Positions 61,401 to 64,000 of a stretch of DNA of 64,000 nt are shown here, piece by piece. Within the stretch, counting starts at the first letter, position 1. Every line of letters starts with the position of its first letter. The notes beneath the pieces are model-generated. The model searched no databases. It was not told the origin of the DNA and saw nothing but the letters and a program-made list of their open reading frames with translations. Both the position numbers and the translations under genes were made by a program. Source of the DNA: Pedobacter hartonius (GTDB lineage: Bacteria; Bacteroidota; Bacteroidia; Sphingobacteriales; Sphingobacteriaceae); contig NZ_FNRA01000011.1 in assembly GCF_900107535.1 (NCBI RefSeq), forward strand, positions 62,001-126,000. The letters run 5' to 3'.

Positions 61401-62268
61401 ATACAAATGGACTACTGATGATGACAAAAACGATCAGATTAAATTATTGATCCATAACTATGGTATCCGTGTGAACGAAGAACTGGGTGCATATAAACGT
61501 GATAAATTTGCGATTAGCGTAGGTGATGAGTTGCCTTCAGGAATTGTGCAGATGGCAAAAGTTTATGTAGCCAAAAAACGTAAGTTGAAAGTAGGGGATA
61601 AAATGGCGGGTCGTCACGGTAATAAGGGTATTGTTGCCCGTATCGTTCGTGATGAAGATATGCCGTTCCTTGATGACGGAACTCCGGTTGATATCGTGCT
61701 GAACCCATTGGGTGTACCTTCACGTATGAACCTTGGCCAGATCTATGAAACTGTATTGGCATGGGCCGGTAAAGAACTGGGTGTGAAATTCGCAACCCCG
61801 ATCTTTGATGGTGCTAAACATGACGAGGTAGAAGAATGGATCGCTAAAGCTGGTGTTCCTGCTTCAGGAAGAACCTATTTACATAATGGTTTAACGGGTG
61901 AAAGATTTGACCAGCCAACTACAGTAGGTATTATCTACATGCTGAAATTAGGCCACATGGTTGATGATAAAATGCACGCCCGTTCAATCGGACCATATTC
62001 ATTGATTACACAACAGCCATTGGGTGGTAAAGCCCAGTTTGGTGGTCAGCGTTTTGGTGAGATGGAGGTTTGGGCATTAGAAGCATTCGGTGCGGCTAAT
62101 ATCCTTCAGGAGATCCTGACTGTGAAGTCAGATGATGTAATCGGAAGGGCCAAAACTTATGAAGCAATTGTAAAAGGCGAGAACCTGCCGACTCCAGGTG
62201 TACCGGAATCATTCAATGTACTGGTACATGAGCTGCGCGGATTAGGTTTAGATATTACGTTAGACTAA
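58465..62268 (+). CDS. rpoB: RNA polymerase beta subunit
   Basis: 1267 residues from a TTG start. Motifs include the rifampicin-region [20 protein letters not shown], the [20 protein letters not shown] in two parts, [14 protein letters not shown], the K/D region [25 protein letters not shown], and [21 protein letters not shown]. No in-frame ATG lies near the start. Confidence 0.99.
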   Translation: [1267 protein letters not shown]

Positions 62269-62284
62269 TGTTGAATTTTTTAAT

Positions 62285-62316
62285 GCTGGAACGGATCCAT
62301 TCCGTTCCGGCTTTTT
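62285..62316 (+). terminator. rpoB-rpoC intercistronic hairpin
   Basis: GCTGGAACGGA pairs with TCCGTTCCGGC (one G-U pair) around TCCAT, then TTTTT. It looks like a terminator but lies within the conserved rpoB-rpoC unit, so it is probably leaky or anti-terminated. Confidence 0.6.
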
Positions 62317-62343
62317 AAATTTTCAAATTCAAACAACAGAGCT

Positions 62344-64000
62344 ATGTCTTACAAAAAGGATAATAAATTAAAAAGCAATTTCACCTCGATTACCATTAGT
62401 TTGGCATCGCCGGAGGCTATTTTAGAGCGCTCTAGTGGTGAGGTGTTAAAACCTGAGACTATCAATTACCGTACTTACAAACCAGAACGTGATGGTTTGT
62501 TCTGCGAAAGAATTTTTGGTCCGGTAAAAGATTACGAATGCCACTGTGGTAAATACAAACGTATCCGTTATAAAGGTATTGTTTGTGACCGTTGTGGTGT
62601 TGAGGTAACGGAGAAAAAAGTGCGCAGAGAGCGTATGGGACACATCAATCTGGTAGTTCCTGTAGCGCATATCTGGTATTTCCGTTCATTGCCAAATAAA
62701 ATCGGTTACTTATTGGGCCTTCCTACCAAAAGATTGGATCTGATCATTTACTACGAGCGTTATGTAGTTATTCAGTCTGGTCTGATGGAAGAACAGGGTA
62801 TTCAGTACATGGATTTCCTTACTGAGGAAGAGTACCTTGATATTTTAGATAAATTACCAAAAGAGAATCAATATCTGGACGATAAAGATCCTAATAAATT
62901 CATCGCCAAAATGGGTGCTGAAGCATTAGAAGATTTGCTGAAACGTATTGACCTGGATACTTTATCTTATAACTTACGTCACCAGGCAGCAAACGAAACT
63001 TCACAACAACGTAAAAATGAAGCCTTAAAACGCTTACAGGTTGTTGAGGCTTTCCGTGGTGCAAGAACACGCATTGAGAACAATCCTGAATGGATGATCA
63101 TCAAAATTGTTCCTGTTATTCCACCGGAATTACGTCCGCTGGTTCCCCTGGAAGGCGGCCGTTTCGCTACTTCAGATTTAAATGACCTGTACCGTCGTGT
63201 GATTATCCGTAACAACCGTTTAAAACGTTTGATCGAGATCAAAGCACCGGAAGTAATTTTACGTAACGAAAAACGTATGCTGCAGGAAGCTGTGGATTCG
63301 TTATTTGACAACTCACGTAAAGTAAATGCAGTAAAAACTGAAGGTAACCGTGCATTGAAATCGCTTTCAGACATTCTGAAAGGTAAACAAGGACGTTTCC
63401 GTCAGAATCTATTGGGTAAACGTGTGGATTATTCGGCACGTTCTGTAATTGTTGTAGGGCCAAACCTGAAACTACACGAATGCGGTTTACCAAAGGATAT
63501 GGCTGCAGAGCTGTTCAAACCGTTTATCATTCGCAAGATGATTGAACGTGGTATCGTTAAAACGGTTAAATCTGCAAAGAAAATTGTAGACAGAAAGGAC
63601 CCTCTAGTTTGGGATATCCTCGAAAACGTTTTAAAGGGGCACCCTGTATTACTGAATCGTGCGCCTACGCTGCACAGATTGGGTATCCAGTCTTTCCAGC
63701 CTAAACTGGTGGAAGGAAAAGCAATCCAGTTACACCCATTAGTGTGTACTGCATTCAACGCCGATTTTGACGGTGACCAGATGGCTGTGCATTTACCTTT
63801 GGGTCATGCTGCTATTTTGGAAGCCCAGGTATTGATGCTGGCTGCACACAACATTCTGAACCCTGCTAACGGTACGCCAATTACGGTACCTTCGCAGGAT
63901 ATGGTTTTGGGTCTTTATTATATTACTAAAGGCCGTAAAACTGACGAAGGACGTGTAGTTAAAGGACAGGATTTCTCTTTCTACTCTCCTGAAGAGGTGA
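62344..64000 (+). CDS. rpoC: RNA polymerase beta' subunit, N-terminal part
   Basis: 552 codons from the ATG at 62344, running off the window. Zinc-binding CHCGKYKRIRYKGIVCDRCGVEV in two parts (four cysteines), the rudder/clamp region, LLGKRVDYSARSVIVVGP, RAPTLHRLGIQSFQP, and the catalytic NADFDGDQMAVH with three Mg-binding aspartates. No stop or frameshift seen. Confidence 0.98.
   Translation, partial: MSYKKDNKLKSNFTSITISLASPEAILERSSGEVLKPETINYRTYKPERDGLFCERIFGPVKDYECHCGKYKRIRYKGIVCDRCGVEVTEKKVRRERMGHINLVVPVAHIWYFRSLPNKIGYLLGLPTKRLDLIIYYERYVVIQSGLMEEQGIQYMDFLTEEEYLDILDKLPKENQYLDDKDPNKFIAKMGAEALEDLLKRIDLDTLSYNLRHQAANETSQQRKNEALKRLQVVEAFRGARTRIENNPEWMIIKIVPVIPPELRPLVPLEGGRFATSDLNDLYRRVIIRNNRLKRLIEIKAPEVILRNEKRMLQEAVDSLFDNSRKVNAVKTEGNRALKSLSDILKGKQGRFRQNLLGKRVDYSARSVIVVGPNLKLHECGLPKDMAAELFKPFIIRKMIERGIVKTVKSAKKIVDRKDPLVWDILENVLKGHPVLLNRAPTLHRLGIQSFQPKLVEGKAIQLHPLVCTAFNADFDGDQMAVHLPLGHAAILEAQVLMLAAHNILNPANGTPITVPSQDMVLGLYYITKGRKTDEGRVVKGQDFSFYSPEEV

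Overview
The window looks like a chromosomal segment of a Bacteroidota bacterium of the Sphingobacteriaceae (Pedobacter-like). The evidence is: TonB-dependent receptors with a carboxypeptidase-like N-terminal domain, the start of a hybrid two-component sensor, lipoproteins with Bacteroidota-type lipoboxes, promoters of the TTTG / TAnnTTTG type, and a near absence of Shine-Dalgarno sequences. No search was run, so the genus is an inference.

Layout. 1-2.9 kb: start of a leftward hybrid sensor, divergent from a secreted DUF4965 glutaminase-like protein. 3.1-11.9 kb: a catabolic locus with a zinc-ribbon threonine-synthase-like enzyme, a LysR regulator, a secreted SGNH esterase, a secreted GH29 fucosidase, a GntP permease, RidA, a D-threonine aldolase/D-serine dehydratase-like enzyme and an M19 dipeptidase. 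It ends in a perfect 30-bp inverted repeat that contains two DnaA-box sequences. 12.3-14.3 kb: two tandem paralogues of unknown function, each with an internal duplication, facing an XRE regulator. 14.6-18.6 kb: a GT-C-like membrane protein, DinB, thymidine kinase and an acidic hypothetical protein. 18.6-26.7 kb: a leftward purN-purH-mreB-mreC-mreD-mrdA-rodA block for purine synthesis and rod shape, with a 50-bp tandem duplication at the purN start.

27.4-34.1 kb: rpsT, radC, pheT, a coiled-coil protein, zapA, a probable 6S-type RNA, rny and an Mpo1-like protein. 34.1-42.8 kb: two SusD-less TonB receptors with two lipoproteins. Both receptors are preceded by 11-bp-phased repeats typical of OmpR/PhoB-family sites. 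42.9-46.6 kb: an accessory island with a broken IS1595-type transposase, a KilA-N gene overlapping it by 4 nt, a small membrane protein, a long imperfect palindrome, and what look like the two ends of a disrupted fic gene.

46.8-51.4 kb: an OlsF-like double acyltransferase, a helix-hairpin-helix protein, apt and an acyl-CoA dehydrogenase. 51.6-64 kb: the translation/transcription core: rpsU, a Xer recombinase, hpf, tRNA Thr-Tyr-Gly-Thr-tuf (the same order as E. coli thrU-tyrU-glyT-thrT-tufB), tRNA-Trp, secE, nusG, rplKAJL, rpoB and the start of rpoC. Only rpsU and hpf show strong Shine-Dalgarno sequences. This matches the known bS21-dependent occlusion of the anti-SD in Bacteroidota for rpsU and suggests the same control for hpf.

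The strongest leads for something undescribed are the combined fucosidase/esterase/D-amino-acid locus, the tandem duplicated-domain proteins, the phased-repeat operators and the 6S-like RNA.
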